Assembly: GCF_000518265.1 (NCBI RefSeq)
Contig: NZ_KI912411.1
Location: forward strand, 186,001 to 250,000
Length of the DNA: 64,000 bases
Direction: 5' to 3'
DNA from: Actinomadura oligospora ATCC 43269
GTDB taxonomy: Bacteria > Actinomycetota > Actinomycetes > Streptosporangiales > Streptosporangiaceae
The notes beneath the pieces were generated by a model that searched no databases, had not been told where the DNA came from, and saw only the letters and a program-made list of their open reading frames with translations. Position 1 is the first letter of the stretch, and each line of letters opens with the position of its first letter. This document shows, piece by piece, positions 24,961 to 33,748 of this stretch. The translations under genes were made by a program, and so were the position numbers.

Positions 24961-26589
24961 TCAGGGGATGCGCAGGTCGACCAGGAGCGGTCCCGAGGCC
25001 GTGAACAGCTCCTCGACGGCGGCGTCCACCTGTCTCGGCTTCTCGACCGTCAGCGCGCGCACGCCCATCGCCTCGGCGAGTCCGGCGAAGGCGATCGCGG
25101 GGCGGGTCAGGTCGAACGCCGCGGGCGGCTCGTGGCTGGGCACGCCCAGTTCCGCCCAGTACTGCTCGATGTTGTCGTCGAGCAGCCGGTACCGGCCGTT
25201 GTTGCAGATCACGAACTTGGCGTCGATGCCGTGCCGGGCGGCCGTCCAGAGCGCCTGGATGGTGTACATGCTCCCGCCGTCGCCGGTGAGGCCGACGACC
25301 GTCGCGTCCGGTCGGGCGAGCTTGACGCCGAGCGCGCCGGGGATGCCCACGCCCAGCGAGCCGCCGCGGGTCTGGAAGAACGTGCCGGGCTCGCGTGGCG
25401 GCAGCCCCCGCAGCAGCGGGCCGGACGCGGTGAGCGCCTCGTCGAACACGATCAGGTCGTCCGGCGCGCGTTCGGCCAGCCGCGCGGCGAACGCCTCCAG
25501 CACGCCGCTCTCGCCGTCCCCGACGGCCGGGGCCGCGACCGGCTCGGCGCCCGCCGGATGCCGGGTGGGCCCCGGCCATCCGGCGGGTCGCTGCCGCTCC
25601 AGTTCGCGGGTCAGCGCGCCCAGGCTCAGCTTCGGATCGGCCACCAGCCCCACCGAGACGGGGAAGTTCTTGGCGATCTCGTAGGCGTCCAGGTCGATGT
25701 GGACGATCCGGGCGTCCGCCTTGAACGGGCTCGCCAGGTGCGGGAACACCTCGGGGAACACGTAGGTTCCGACGATGAGCACCGAGTCGGCGTCGCCGAC
25801 GACCCGCGCGCTGTCGCGGCCGAACATGTGCCCGAGCTGCCCGCCGTAGAGGCGATGCGTGGTGTCGAAGTTGACCTCGGAGGAGTTCACGCCCCACACC
25901 GGCGCGTCGAGGCGCTCGGCGACCTCGGTGAGCTCGCGCTGCGCGCCGCTGGCCGCGACGCCGTCGCCCATCAGGATCAGCCTGCGCTCGCCGGCCAGCA
26001 ACTCCTGGACGGCGGTGGCCACCAGCGACGGTTCCGGGACGACCCGGGTCGCGGGCAGCGTGCTCGGCACGGCCGGCTCGGCGGTGGGCTGGTCGAGCAC
26101 GTCGCCGGGCAGCGCGACGACCACCGGACCGCACGGCGGGGTCATCGCGATCTTGATCGCGCGGCGCAGCACCCGCAGCACCGACCCCGGGTCCAGCACC
26201 CTGGTGGCGTACTTGGTGACGGGCTCGGCCATCGCGACCAGGTCGGCCGCCATCTGGGCGTCCATCGCGTCGTACCGGACGCCGGCCTCCCCCACCAGGG
26301 CCACCAGCGGTGAGCCGCCCCGCTTGGCCTGGTACAGCAGGCCGATCGCGTTCCCGAGGCCCACCCCGGCGTGCAGCTGGACGACTCCGGGCCGCTGGGC
26401 GGCCCGGGCATAGCCGTCGGCCATGCCGACCGCGACGCCCTCGTGCAGGGTCAGGACATAATCTGTCGCGGCATCGGCCCCGGCGTCCAGGAAACCTTGT
26501 TCCGTAGTCCCCGGATTGCCGAAAATATACTCGATTCCGTCGGCCGCGAACTGCTCGTATACGGCTTCTTTTCCCGGTCTTTCTCGCAT
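24961..26589 (-). CDS. ThDP-dependent decarboxylase/lyase (benzoylformate decarboxylase-like)
   Basis: 542 residues with the three ThDP-enzyme domains. The catalytic Glu lies in LHEGVAVGMADGYAR near residue 50, a central Rossmann domain follows (residues 190-320), and the cofactor motif GDGGSMYT...NN closes the C-terminal domain near 435-465. It resembles benzoylformate decarboxylase and acetolactate synthase relatives; no FAD-binding signature of true acetolactate synthase is evident. Substrates would be 2-keto acids. Start 26589 follows GGGGAA. In its operon with two DJ-1 proteins it may build or break a short acyloin or aldehyde. Confidence 0.85.
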   Translation of the reverse strand: MRERPGKEAVYEQFAADGIEYIFGNPGTTEQGFLDAGADAATDYVLTLHEGVAVGMADGYARAAQRPGVVQLHAGVGLGNAIGLLYQAKRGGSPLVALVGEAGVRYDAMDAQMAADLVAMAEPVTKYATRVLDPGSVLRVLRRAIKIAMTPPCGPVVVALPGDVLDQPTAEPAVPSTLPATRVVPEPSLVATAVQELLAGERRLILMGDGVAASGAQRELTEVAERLDAPVWGVNSSEVNFDTTHRLYGGQLGHMFGRDSARVVGDADSVLIVGTYVFPEVFPHLASPFKADARIVHIDLDAYEIAKNFPVSVGLVADPKLSLGALTRELERQRPAGWPGPTRHPAGAEPVAAPAVGDGESGVLEAFAARLAERAPDDLIVFDEALTASGPLLRGLPPREPGTFFQTRGGSLGVGIPGALGVKLARPDATVVGLTGDGGSMYTIQALWTAARHGIDAKFVICNNGRYRLLDDNIEQYWAELGVPSHEPPAAFDLTRPAIAFAGLAEAMGVRALTVEKPRQVDAAVEELFTASGPLLVDLRIP

Positions 26590-26629
26590 TGCGTTCCCCA
26601 CTCGGCGAGCGAAGTTGACAGGCGTGGAA

Positions 26630-27457
26630 CTACCAGCCGTAACGCGTGAGCCCCTGCTCCAGGACCTCGACGAGCTTCGCACCGGAGAGCTCGGAGTCAG
26701 GGGTGGAGCGCGCGGTCACGAACGGAAAGTCCACGATGACGGAGGTCTCCTTGCCGACGTTCCCGTGGAACGCGCCCTCCGGGCCCACGGCGTCGCGCAG
26801 GATGTACTCGAGCGGGTACGGCGGCGGGCCCATGTTGAACTCGACGCCGACGAATCCGGTGCCGTCCTTGTAGTCGTACTCCTTGGGGTGGCCGGTCACG
26901 TGCTTGCCCTCGATCAGGCTCCGGCGGCTCTCCCAGTCGCGGGCGAACGCCAGCACCGCCACGCCATAGCACTCGGCCAGGATCGGCTTGTCCGCGCCGA
27001 CGAAACGCAGCACCAGCTCGTGCAGTCGCTCGTTGTTGGCCAGGTCCACGATCGGGCCGCTTCCGCCGACGATGACCAGCGCGTCGAAGCTGGCGACCAG
27101 GTCCTTCACGGCCGCGTCAAGGCGGCGGTGGTAGTCCTCCAGCCCGCGCAGGTGGTTGATCGAGCTGAAGTACGGGCGCTCGGGGATCAGCTGTTCGAGG
27201 CTCAGCGGGGCGTCCAGCCGCGGCGAGGAGTCCAGCGCGGCGGCACGGCGGGCCATGTCGGGGGTGGTGACGGAACGGCCGAGCGGCGGGTCCACGTACT
27301 CGGGGTCCAGGCTCGGCGGCAGCGCCGGGGGCCGCTTACCGGTCGGGGTCGCGAAGGTGACGCGGTAGCCGCGGGCGTCGAACGCCTCGACCGGGCCGAC
27401 CAGCTCCTCGCCCCAGTAGCCGAACTCGGACAGCACCACCAGTATTCTCTTCGCCAC
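26630..27457 (-). CDS. DJ-1/PfpI family protein (second)
   Basis: 275 residues from a GTG with GGAGG just before it. Flavodoxin-like start RILVVLSEFGYWGEEL and nucleophile elbow LAECYGVAVLAF: the Cys is present but the following residue is Tyr, not His. Length and the insert around residues 60-100 place it nearer to the larger Hsp31/YhbO-like members. First gene of the seven-gene operon; the ThDP enzyme starts 40 nt after its stop. Two dissimilar DJ-1 proteins in one operon suggest two separate steps. Confidence 0.8.
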   Translation of the reverse strand: MAKRILVVLSEFGYWGEELVGPVEAFDARGYRVTFATPTGKRPPALPPSLDPEYVDPPLGRSVTTPDMARRAAALDSSPRLDAPLSLEQLIPERPYFSSINHLRGLEDYHRRLDAAVKDLVASFDALVIVGGSGPIVDLANNERLHELVLRFVGADKPILAECYGVAVLAFARDWESRRSLIEGKHVTGHPKEYDYKDGTGFVGVEFNMGPPPYPLEYILRDAVGPEGAFHGNVGKETSVIVDFPFVTARSTPDSELSGAKLVEVLEQGLTRYGW

Positions 27458-27512
27458 GGTTCCTCCATTGCTGTGGCACTTGATGGAGAATCCCGCCGCT
27501 GTGATGAGTCGT

Positions 27513-27554
27513 TTTGACTCCACTCCACCGCCGCCGGATTACTCCTTTGACTCC
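27513..27554 (-). promoter_or_regulatory. 9-bp direct repeat 33 bp apart upstream of the DJ-1/ThDP operon
   Basis: TTTGACTCC occurs at 27513-27521 and 27546-27554. The interval is 33 bp, three times the 11-bp SARP phase, and both copies lie on the same helix face 55-100 bp upstream of the operon start. Confidence 0.35.
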
Positions 27555-27682
27555 CTCAGTGAAAATGAGCGAGATGCGGAACCTCAAGACTTTGGGTTGG
27601 CGAGCCGACAACTATGTGAAGTTAACTGCCGAAGCCCGGTGACTCCACGCTCAGGGAACGTCACGCATTTGTGCAACGAAAA

Positions 27683-27716
27683 GGACCGGGGAGTGACCTC
27701 CGTCACTCCCCGGTCC
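27683..27716 (-). terminator. Intrinsic terminator of the PQQ dehydrogenase unit
   Basis: 15-bp perfect stem (27683-27697 with 27702-27716), 4-nt loop, and TTTTCG following on the minus strand, 11 bp after the gene stop. Confidence 0.85.
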
Positions 27717-27727
27717 GTTCATCGCGG

Positions 27728-28897
27728 TCAGCTTCGCGGTGGTGGCTTGATAGCGACGACGCTGTCGTCGCCGCTTCGCGGAGAGCCCAGGTTCCGATTG
27801 CTGATAAGAAGGTAGAGAAGGCCGTCCGGCCCTTCGGTCACCGCGCGGACGCGACCGAAACGCTCCCGGAGCAACACTTCCTCACTCGCCGCGCGGTCAC
27901 CGCTGAGGGTGATGCGGCGCAGGCTCTCGCCCTTGAGCGCGGCCACGAGGAAACTCCCCGTCCAGGCCGAACCGGGATGTCGCACATAGGTGATACCGGA
28001 CGGGGCGACACTGCGCGGCCAGAGCACCAGCGGCGGGGTGAACCCGGGCGCGCGCCGGCGTCCCGACACGTTCGGCCATCCGTAGTTCGCGCCGCGCCGG
28101 ACGAGGTCGACCTCGTCGTCGCTGAGCACGCCGTGGTCGGTGACCAGCAGCCGGCCGGTCCCGGGCTCCCAGTCGAGACCCTGCGGGTTGCGGAACCCCG
28201 ACGCGTAGATCTCTGGCCTACCACCTGTACCTCTCGCCGCAGCGGGACTCAGCCTGAGCACCTTCCCACCCAGTGAACGCGGATTCTGCGGCGTGGACTG
28301 ATCCATGACATATCCGGTCGTCACGTACAGCCACCCGTCCGGGCCGAACCGGATCCGGCCGCCGACATGGTCACCGGCGGGTGGGATGCCCGTCAGGACC
28401 ACGGTCTCGTCCGACAGTCTCCGGTCGCTGTACCGGTACCGCACGACCTCGTTGTCCCGCCGCGTCGTCCGGTACAGGTAGACGAAGCCGTTGGACGCGA
28501 ACGACGGATCGAGCGCCAGCCCCAGCAGGCCCGCGGTGAGCGCGTACCCCTCCTGTGCGGGCGGGAAGGTCTGCGCCACCTTGATCTCGGCCACCGGCTC
28601 GCGTTCCAGCGCGCCGCCCGGGGTGATGCGGCGCAGCCGTCCGGGGCGCTCGGTGAGCAGCGCCGAGCCGTCCGGCAGGAAGGCCATGTCCCACGGCGCG
28701 TCCAGACCCGTCCCGACCGTCCGGACGACCTGCGCCCCGCCGCCCGCGTCCCTGGTGGTCGTGCGCGGTCCGGGCAGCTCGGCGCGGTCGTCGCCGCCGC
28801 GCCCCGCCTCCGTGCACCCGGTGAGCCCCAGCAGCACGGCGCCCACCGCGACGGCCAGCCTTCGCGCCGTGCCCGCCGCCCTCCACACCCGCGTCAC
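27728..28897 (-). CDS. PQQ-dependent sugar dehydrogenase-like lipoprotein
   Basis: 389 residues. An N-terminal hydrophobic stretch ends in the lipobox LTGC (Cys about residue 28), so the protein is exported and lipid-anchored. The rest is a six-bladed beta-propeller of the glucose/sorbosone dehydrogenase family: GLDAPWDMAFLPDG, GDHVGGRIRFGPDG, SGFRNPQGLDWEPG, GANYGWPNV. It would oxidise aldoses or related polyols at the cell surface if supplied with PQQ; PQQ synthesis genes are not in the window. GTG overlaps the SDR stop by 4 bp. Confidence 0.88.
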   Translation of the reverse strand: MTRVWRAAGTARRLAVAVGAVLLGLTGCTEAGRGGDDRAELPGPRTTTRDAGGGAQVVRTVGTGLDAPWDMAFLPDGSALLTERPGRLRRITPGGALEREPVAEIKVAQTFPPAQEGYALTAGLLGLALDPSFASNGFVYLYRTTRRDNEVVRYRYSDRRLSDETVVLTGIPPAGDHVGGRIRFGPDGWLYVTTGYVMDQSTPQNPRSLGGKVLRLSPAAARGTGGRPEIYASGFRNPQGLDWEPGTGRLLVTDHGVLSDDEVDLVRRGANYGWPNVSGRRRAPGFTPPLVLWPRSVAPSGITYVRHPGSAWTGSFLVAALKGESLRRITLSGDRAASEEVLLRERFGRVRAVTEGPDGLLYLLISNRNLGSPRSGDDSVVAIKPPPRS

Positions 28898-29682
28898 CCC
28901 TCGGGGCCGAGGGCCAGGTAGCCGCCGTCCACGGCCAGGTCACTGCCGGTGATGAAGGACGCGTCGGACGAGCACAGGAACGCGACCGCGCGGGCGACCT
29001 CCTCGGCGTCACCGACCCGGCCGAGCGCCTGGTAGGAGCCCGCCATCCGGTCGGCGGCCCGGCGGTCCCCGCCCGCCATCGCCCCGATGATCCGGGACCA
29101 CGTCCACGCGGGCGACACGCTCACCACTCGGATGCCGTCCTCGGCGAGGTCGCGCGCCGCCGACCGGGTGACCTGGAGCAGGGCCGCCTTGGAGGCGTTG
29201 TAGACCCACCGCCCGGCCTGTGCGCGGTGGCCGCTGACGCTCGCGACGTTGACCACGACACCGCCGCCGCGCCGCCTCATCAGCGCACGGCACTCCTGCG
29301 TCATCATCACGGCGGCGACCACGTTCACCTCGTACGAGCGCAGCCAGGTCGCCGTGTCCGCCGAGGCCCCGCCGTCCGCGGGCTCGACGGCGTTGTTGAC
29401 GAGCAGGTCCACTCCGCCGAAGGTGTCCACCGAGGCGCGCACGGCGGTGGCGCGCCCGGCCGGGTCGGCGACGTCGGCGGGCACGAACGCGGCCCGCCTG
29501 CCCAGCCTTCCGGCCAGTTCCTTCCCGGCCCCCTCCTCGACGTCCAGGACCAGCACGCGGGCCCCGCGCGCGACCAGCTCGGTCGCGATCGCCGCGCCGA
29601 TGCTGCGCGCGCCGCCGGTGACGATCGCCACCTTGCCGCCCAGGTCGTCCCGCACGGCGGGTCCCGGCTCTCCCACGTCCAC
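28894..29682 (-). CDS. SDR oxidoreductase
   Basis: 262 residues from a GTG with GAGGGGAG upstream. Cofactor motif TGGARSIG near residue 22, NNAVEP near 97, and YNASK as the catalytic pair. Coupled to the PQQ dehydrogenase gene. An SDR next to an XRE/MmyB-type regulator is a common actinomycete arrangement, and a GGTA...TACC element upstream supports control by that regulator. Confidence 0.88.
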   Translation of the reverse strand: MDVGEPGPAVRDDLGGKVAIVTGGARSIGAAIATELVARGARVLVLDVEEGAGKELAGRLGRRAAFVPADVADPAGRATAVRASVDTFGGVDLLVNNAVEPADGGASADTATWLRSYEVNVVAAVMMTQECRALMRRRGGGVVVNVASVSGHRAQAGRWVYNASKAALLQVTRSAARDLAEDGIRVVSVSPAWTWSRIIGAMAGGDRRAADRMAGSYQALGRVGDAEEVARAVAFLCSSDASFITGSDLAVDGGYLALGPEG

Positions 29683-29782
29683 AGACAGGCTCCCCTCGTA
29701 GCGCCCGGCCTTCCGAAGATCCCTCCTCGATGGTGCGGACCGGGCGCGGAGGTAGCCAGGGCCCGCCTGCGGCTAGCAGTCG

Positions 29783-29804
29783 GGTAGCTGGCAGTCCAAG
29801 TACC
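29783..29804 (-). promoter_or_regulatory. GGTA...TACC element upstream of the SDR
   Basis: GGTA (29783-29786) and TACC (29801-29804) bracket CTGGCAGTCC. Related elements lie upstream of the XRE regulator gene and of the trehalose synthase-like gene. The 247 bp between the SDR and XRE genes hold nothing else recognisable. Confidence 0.35.
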
Positions 29805-29929
29805 ACCCAAACGGACGAGCGGCCCTCCTCGCGGCCCCATCCGTGACCTTCTCCGATCACCGGGAGTGCCCTCGGGGCTGCCCTCGCGGCGCTTCCGTCG
29901 CGACTCGCCGGAACCCTGCGGAGCCTCCG

Positions 29930-30829
29930 TCAGGAGCCTACGTTGTCCCCGTCCGTCTGGGGCTCGTCGGCGGTGAGGACGCCGGCCGCGGCGCCCATCC
30001 GCGTGGCCCCGACCACCGCGAGCAGGTCCAGCGCGCCACGTGACGGACTGTCGGCGGGCGCGGTGTAGGTGATGAGGTGCTGGTCGGGTCCGTCCGGCAG
30101 CTGGAGGGCGTCGTAGTCGAGGCTGAGCCTGCCGACGACCGGGTGCGCGAACTCCTTGCGCCCGCTGCGCCGGTCCTGCACGTCGTGCCGGGCCCACCAG
30201 GTGCGGAACTCCTCGCTCTTCACCGACAGCTCGCCGACCAGCCCGGCGATCATCGGGCAGTCGGGGTTGCGGGCCGCGGCCATGCGCAGGTGCGCGATGC
30301 CCTGCCGGGCGACACGTCCCCAGTCGACGTAGAGCTGGCGGGCGGCGGGGTCGCAGAACGCGTGCCACAGCATGTTCCGCTGCCCAGGGGGAACCGCGCC
30401 GAAGTCCATGATCAGAGCGGCCGCCATCGGGTTCCAGGCCAGCACGTCCATCCGGCGGCCGATGACGTAGGCGGGGGTCGTGCCCAGCGTCTCCAGGATC
30501 CGGTGCACGGACGGCCGGACCCGTTCGGTCGTGGCGGCCCGGCGCGGCAGGCCCTGGTCGGAGCCCGCCAGCCGGAACAGGTGGTCGCGTTCGTCCACGC
30601 TGAGCCGAAGCGCCCGCGCGAGCGAGTCCAGGACGGTCGCCGACGGCCGTCCGCTCTTGCCCTGCTCCAGGCGGATGTAGTAGTCGACGCTGATTCCGGC
30701 GAGCTGCGCGACCTCGGCCCTGCGCAGGCCCGGCGAACGCCGCTGTCCGGGCGGCAGCCCGAAGTCCTCGGGCTGGAGCCGGTCCCGGCGGGAACGGAGG
30801 AAGTCCGCGAGTTCTCGGTTGACGTTCAT
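29930..30829 (-). CDS. XRE-type regulator with MmyB-like ligand domain
   Basis: 299 residues. HTH at residues 10-75 (RRSPGLRRAEVAQLAGISVD, DYYIRLEQGK) followed by an MmyB-like sensor region to about 275 (AYVIGRRMDVLAWNPMAAAL; the LAWNPMA motif is typical). These regulators usually control a neighbouring SDR and respond to small hydrophobic ligands. ATG 30829 follows GGAAG. It sits 247 bp upstream of the SDR-PQQ pair in the same direction. Confidence 0.9.
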   Translation of the reverse strand: MNVNRELADFLRSRRDRLQPEDFGLPPGQRRSPGLRRAEVAQLAGISVDYYIRLEQGKSGRPSATVLDSLARALRLSVDERDHLFRLAGSDQGLPRRAATTERVRPSVHRILETLGTTPAYVIGRRMDVLAWNPMAAALIMDFGAVPPGQRNMLWHAFCDPAARQLYVDWGRVARQGIAHLRMAAARNPDCPMIAGLVGELSVKSEEFRTWWARHDVQDRRSGRKEFAHPVVGRLSLDYDALQLPDGPDQHLITYTAPADSPSRGALDLLAVVGATRMGAAAGVLTADEPQTDGDNVGS

Positions 30830-30875
30830 GGCTTCCAGTGTGGCCGACGAGCCCGTCCGGCACAGGACCCTGGCT

Positions 30876-30890
30876 GGTCTCGCCAGTACC
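30876..30890 (-). promoter_or_regulatory. Candidate operator of the XRE regulator
   Basis: GGTCTCGCCAGTACC lies 47 bp upstream of the regulator start and matches 12 of 15 positions of GGTACGGCCAGTACC at 39863-39877; both are followed by AGCC. Autoregulation is the simplest reading. Confidence 0.4.
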
Positions 30891-31090
30891 AGCCCCGCCG
30901 CTGCCAGCCCCCACGCCCACCTGGCACGGCGACACGACACCGATCCCCGGCAGGCCGTCACAGCACCAGGCCCGGCAAGCCGACGCGGGCGGGCGGGCGG
31001 CCCGTGGTGGACCGCCCGCACGCCCGTGTCGGCACGTGGTCGCGGGATGCTCCGCGCTGAGAGGCGTGAGTCTCGGAGAGTGTGCGCCGG

Positions 31091-32563
31091 TCAGGCACCG
31101 TCGCCGACGGCGGCCGGAACACCGTCCGGCTCACGGGCGGCCGAGCGCTTCGCCGAACCCGCGACGAGCATGATGACCGCCGCGCCGACGAACGCCGCCA
31201 GGGCGGCCGTCAGGTACGCGGAGTGGTAGCCCTTCAGAACCTGCGCGTCCCCGGTGCCCGTGGTGGACGCGGTGGCGACGGCGACCAGGGCGACGGTGCC
31301 GATGCTCGCGCCGAACTGCTGGGCGGTGTTGTTGAACGCGCTCGCCACGCCGTGGATGCGTTCGGGGACGCCGCTGAGCGAGGCGACGGTCAGGGCGGCG
31401 TAGCAGAAGCCCTGGCCGGTGCCCATGATCGCGACACCGGGGAGGTAGTCCAGCAGGTAGTCGCCGTCCGGCCGGGACAGCATGAAGACCAGCAGGCCCA
31501 CGCCGATGGTGACGGTGCCGGCCGCCATCAGCACGCGCGCGCTGACGCCGCGGCTGAGCAGCTTCCCGGCGAGGTTGGCGGTGATGATGACGGTGATGCT
31601 CATCGGCACCAGGCCGAGCCCCGACTCCAGCGGCGAGAAGCCGAGGATGCCCTGCATGTAGAGCGGGGAGAAGAACAGCAGCGCGATCACGACGCCGAAG
31701 AACACGACGGCCGCGACCGTGGACGCCCGCACCGACCGCGAACGGAACAGCTCCATCGGCAGCAGCGGCTCGGCGGTGCGCCGCTCCCACAGCACGAACG
31801 CGGCGACGAGGACCGCTCCGGCGGCCAGCCCGCCGATCGTCCCGGCGTCCGACCAGCCCGCGTCGGCGCTGCGGTTCACGCCGAACACCACCAGCAGCAG
31901 CCCGGCCGTGACCAGCACCGCGCCGGGCACGTCGAGCGGACGGTCGTGGCGGACGCCCGCGGGCAGGACGGTGCGCGCGCCGACGAACACCAGCGCGCCG
32001 ACGACCGCGTTGAACACGAACACCGAGCGCCAGCCGGACAGCCCGGTCAGGACTCCGCCGGAGATCAGTCCGGCGGAGAAGCTTCCCGCGCCGACCGAGG
32101 TGTAGACCCCGATGGCCTTGTTCCGCAGCGGCCCCTCGGGGAAGACCTGGGTGAGCAGGGCCAGCGCGGACGGCACCGAGAACGCCGCGCCGACGCCCTG
32201 GAAGGCGCGTGCGACGATCAGCGAGCCCGCGTTGGGCGCGACCGCCGAGGCCAGCGCGCCGACGGTGAACACGGCGATGCCGAGCGCGAAGATCGCGCGC
32301 CTGCTGAACACGTCGGCGAGCCGCCCGCCGAGCAGCAGGAACCCGCCGAAGGTGACCGCGTAACCGGTCACCATCCACTGCAGGGTCGTCGCGGAGATGG
32401 CCAGGTCCTTGCCGATGTCGGGCAGCGCCGCGTTGACCACCGCCAGGCTGCTCTGGTCCAGCCCGATCGCGGACGAGATGACCACCAGTGACCAGAACTG
32501 GCGTCGGGAGAAGCGAGCCCGGTCCGCACCGGTGGCGCCGACGGTCTCGGTAGGTGCACTCAT
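31091..32563 (-). CDS. MFS drug exporter, 14-helix DHA2 family
   Basis: 490 residues with about 14 hydrophobic segments. Motif A as GGRLADVFSRR near residue 75, and the motif C-type GxxxGPxxGG region as SAGLISGGVLTGLSGWR near 160, which marks proton-driven drug efflux. The start at 32563 is chosen over an ATG 19 codons upstream because of GAGAGG before it, though spacing is long. Probably exports the polyketide and gives self-resistance. Divergent from the LLM operon across 318 bp that contain a clear 11-bp-phased repeat. Confidence 0.92.
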   Translation of the reverse strand: MSAPTETVGATGADRARFSRRQFWSLVVISSAIGLDQSSLAVVNAALPDIGKDLAISATTLQWMVTGYAVTFGGFLLLGGRLADVFSRRAIFALGIAVFTVGALASAVAPNAGSLIVARAFQGVGAAFSVPSALALLTQVFPEGPLRNKAIGVYTSVGAGSFSAGLISGGVLTGLSGWRSVFVFNAVVGALVFVGARTVLPAGVRHDRPLDVPGAVLVTAGLLLVVFGVNRSADAGWSDAGTIGGLAAGAVLVAAFVLWERRTAEPLLPMELFRSRSVRASTVAAVVFFGVVIALLFFSPLYMQGILGFSPLESGLGLVPMSITVIITANLAGKLLSRGVSARVLMAAGTVTIGVGLLVFMLSRPDGDYLLDYLPGVAIMGTGQGFCYAALTVASLSGVPERIHGVASAFNNTAQQFGASIGTVALVAVATASTTGTGDAQVLKGYHSAYLTAALAAFVGAAVIMLVAGSAKRSAAREPDGVPAAVGDGA

Positions 32564-32702
32564 TACGAGTAGCCGACCTCTCTGCTGCGCAAACGGAATC
32601 CTTCGACCGTCATCATTCACGCGGCGAAGTGAGCCAGCCAGTGCCCCCTTAGTGGTAGTAATCGCGAAACCAGCAACGCCGATACCATCCTCTTTTCAAC
32701 CC

Positions 32703-32720
32703 TTCCGAACATCTTCCGAA
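32703..32720. promoter_or_regulatory. Perfect heptamer repeat with 11-bp phase (SARP box candidate)
   Basis: TTCCGAA at 32703-32709 and 32714-32720, start to start 11 bp. It lies inside the 318-bp gene-free stretch 32564-32881 between the exporter and the LLM operon and could drive either; reading leftward, a weak -10 follows. Apart from AAGGAG before the LLM start, nothing else recognisable is in that stretch. Confidence 0.5.
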
Positions 32721-32881
32721 GTTGCCAGAGTCGCATCGGAACGGCACCTTCCGCTGGCCTCCCCACCGCCGGGCCGCCACGCTGAAATAGCTGGCGCCAA
32801 AGCGGGCGACGGGCAGCCGACAAAAGGCGCCGGGCCACAGCCGTCCGTGATTCTGGAACCGACCGAAGGAGTCCGAGCGAA

Positions 32882-33748
32882 ATGAAATTCGGCGTCGAAA
32901 CATTCATCTCGACAGAGACCGCGAGGTCCGGCGAACGGGCGATCGACCCGGTGGAGCTCGCCCGTGCCGTCGAGGAACGTGGCTTCGAGTCCCTCTTCAT
33001 CGCCGACCACACGCATGTGCCGGTGGACAGCTTGGAGTACCCGGGCCCGGAGAGCGAGACGATCCCGAACTACTTCTACTCGATGCTCGACCCGATCGTC
33101 ACGCTGACCGCCGCCGCGGCGGCGACCGAGCGGCTGGTGCTCGGCACGGGTGTGCTGCTGGTGCCGATGCGCGACCCGATCCTCACCGCCAAGCAGGTCG
33201 CCACCCTGGACGTCCTGTCGGGCGGCCGGTTCGTGATGGGCATCGGAGCGGGCTGGAACGCCCCGGAGGCCGCCTCGCACGGAGTGGACCCGAAGCGCCG
33301 GTTCGGCGTCATGCGCGAGCGCGTCGAGGCGATGAAGGCGATCTGGACGCAGGAGGTCGCCGAGTACCACGGCAAGTACGTCGACTTCCCGCCGCTGTAC
33401 GCCTGGCCGAAGCCCGCTCAGCGGCCGCACCCGCCGATCCTGATCGGCGGGTGGGCCGACGCGGTGCTGCGCCGGATCGTCGACTACGGCGACGGCTGGT
33501 TCGCACCGAACCTGTGGCCGGTCTCCGAGGTCGCCACGACCTACGCGCGGCTGTGCGACATGGCCGCCGAGGCGGGGAGGGAGCGCCCCTCCCTGAGCGT
33601 CTTCCTGCCGGAGCAGCGGCGCGACGAGATCGAGGAGGCGGCCGAGCTGAAGCCCGACCGCGCCATGTTCTACACCGACCCGCTCCCCCGCGACGCCATG
33701 CTCCGCAAGCTCGACACGTGGGCGGCGCTGACCGAGGGCCACGAGTGA
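32882..33748 (+). CDS. LLM-class F420/flavin-dependent oxidoreductase
   Basis: 288 residues with the luciferase-like barrel: MKFGVETFIS start, LFIADHTHVPV, LGTGVLLVPMRDPILTAKQ, and GRFVMGIGAGWNAPEA. The GIGAGW segment is typical of F420-dependent members in actinomycetes. It would reduce or hydroxylate an intermediate; F420 or FMN use cannot be settled by eye. First gene of the operon: its TGA overlaps the next GTG. Confidence 0.88.
   Translation: MKFGVETFISTETARSGERAIDPVELARAVEERGFESLFIADHTHVPVDSLEYPGPESETIPNYFYSMLDPIVTLTAAAAATERLVLGTGVLLVPMRDPILTAKQVATLDVLSGGRFVMGIGAGWNAPEAASHGVDPKRRFGVMRERVEAMKAIWTQEVAEYHGKYVDFPPLYAWPKPAQRPHPPILIGGWADAVLRRIVDYGDGWFAPNLWPVSEVATTYARLCDMAAEAGRERPSLSVFLPEQRRDEIEEAAELKPDRAMFYTDPLPRDAMLRKLDTWAALTEGHE

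Noticed and set aside
24961..26589. True acetolactate synthase
   Set aside because: No small-subunit gene and no branched-chain amino acid genes nearby; motifs fit benzoylformate-decarboxylase-like enzymes better.
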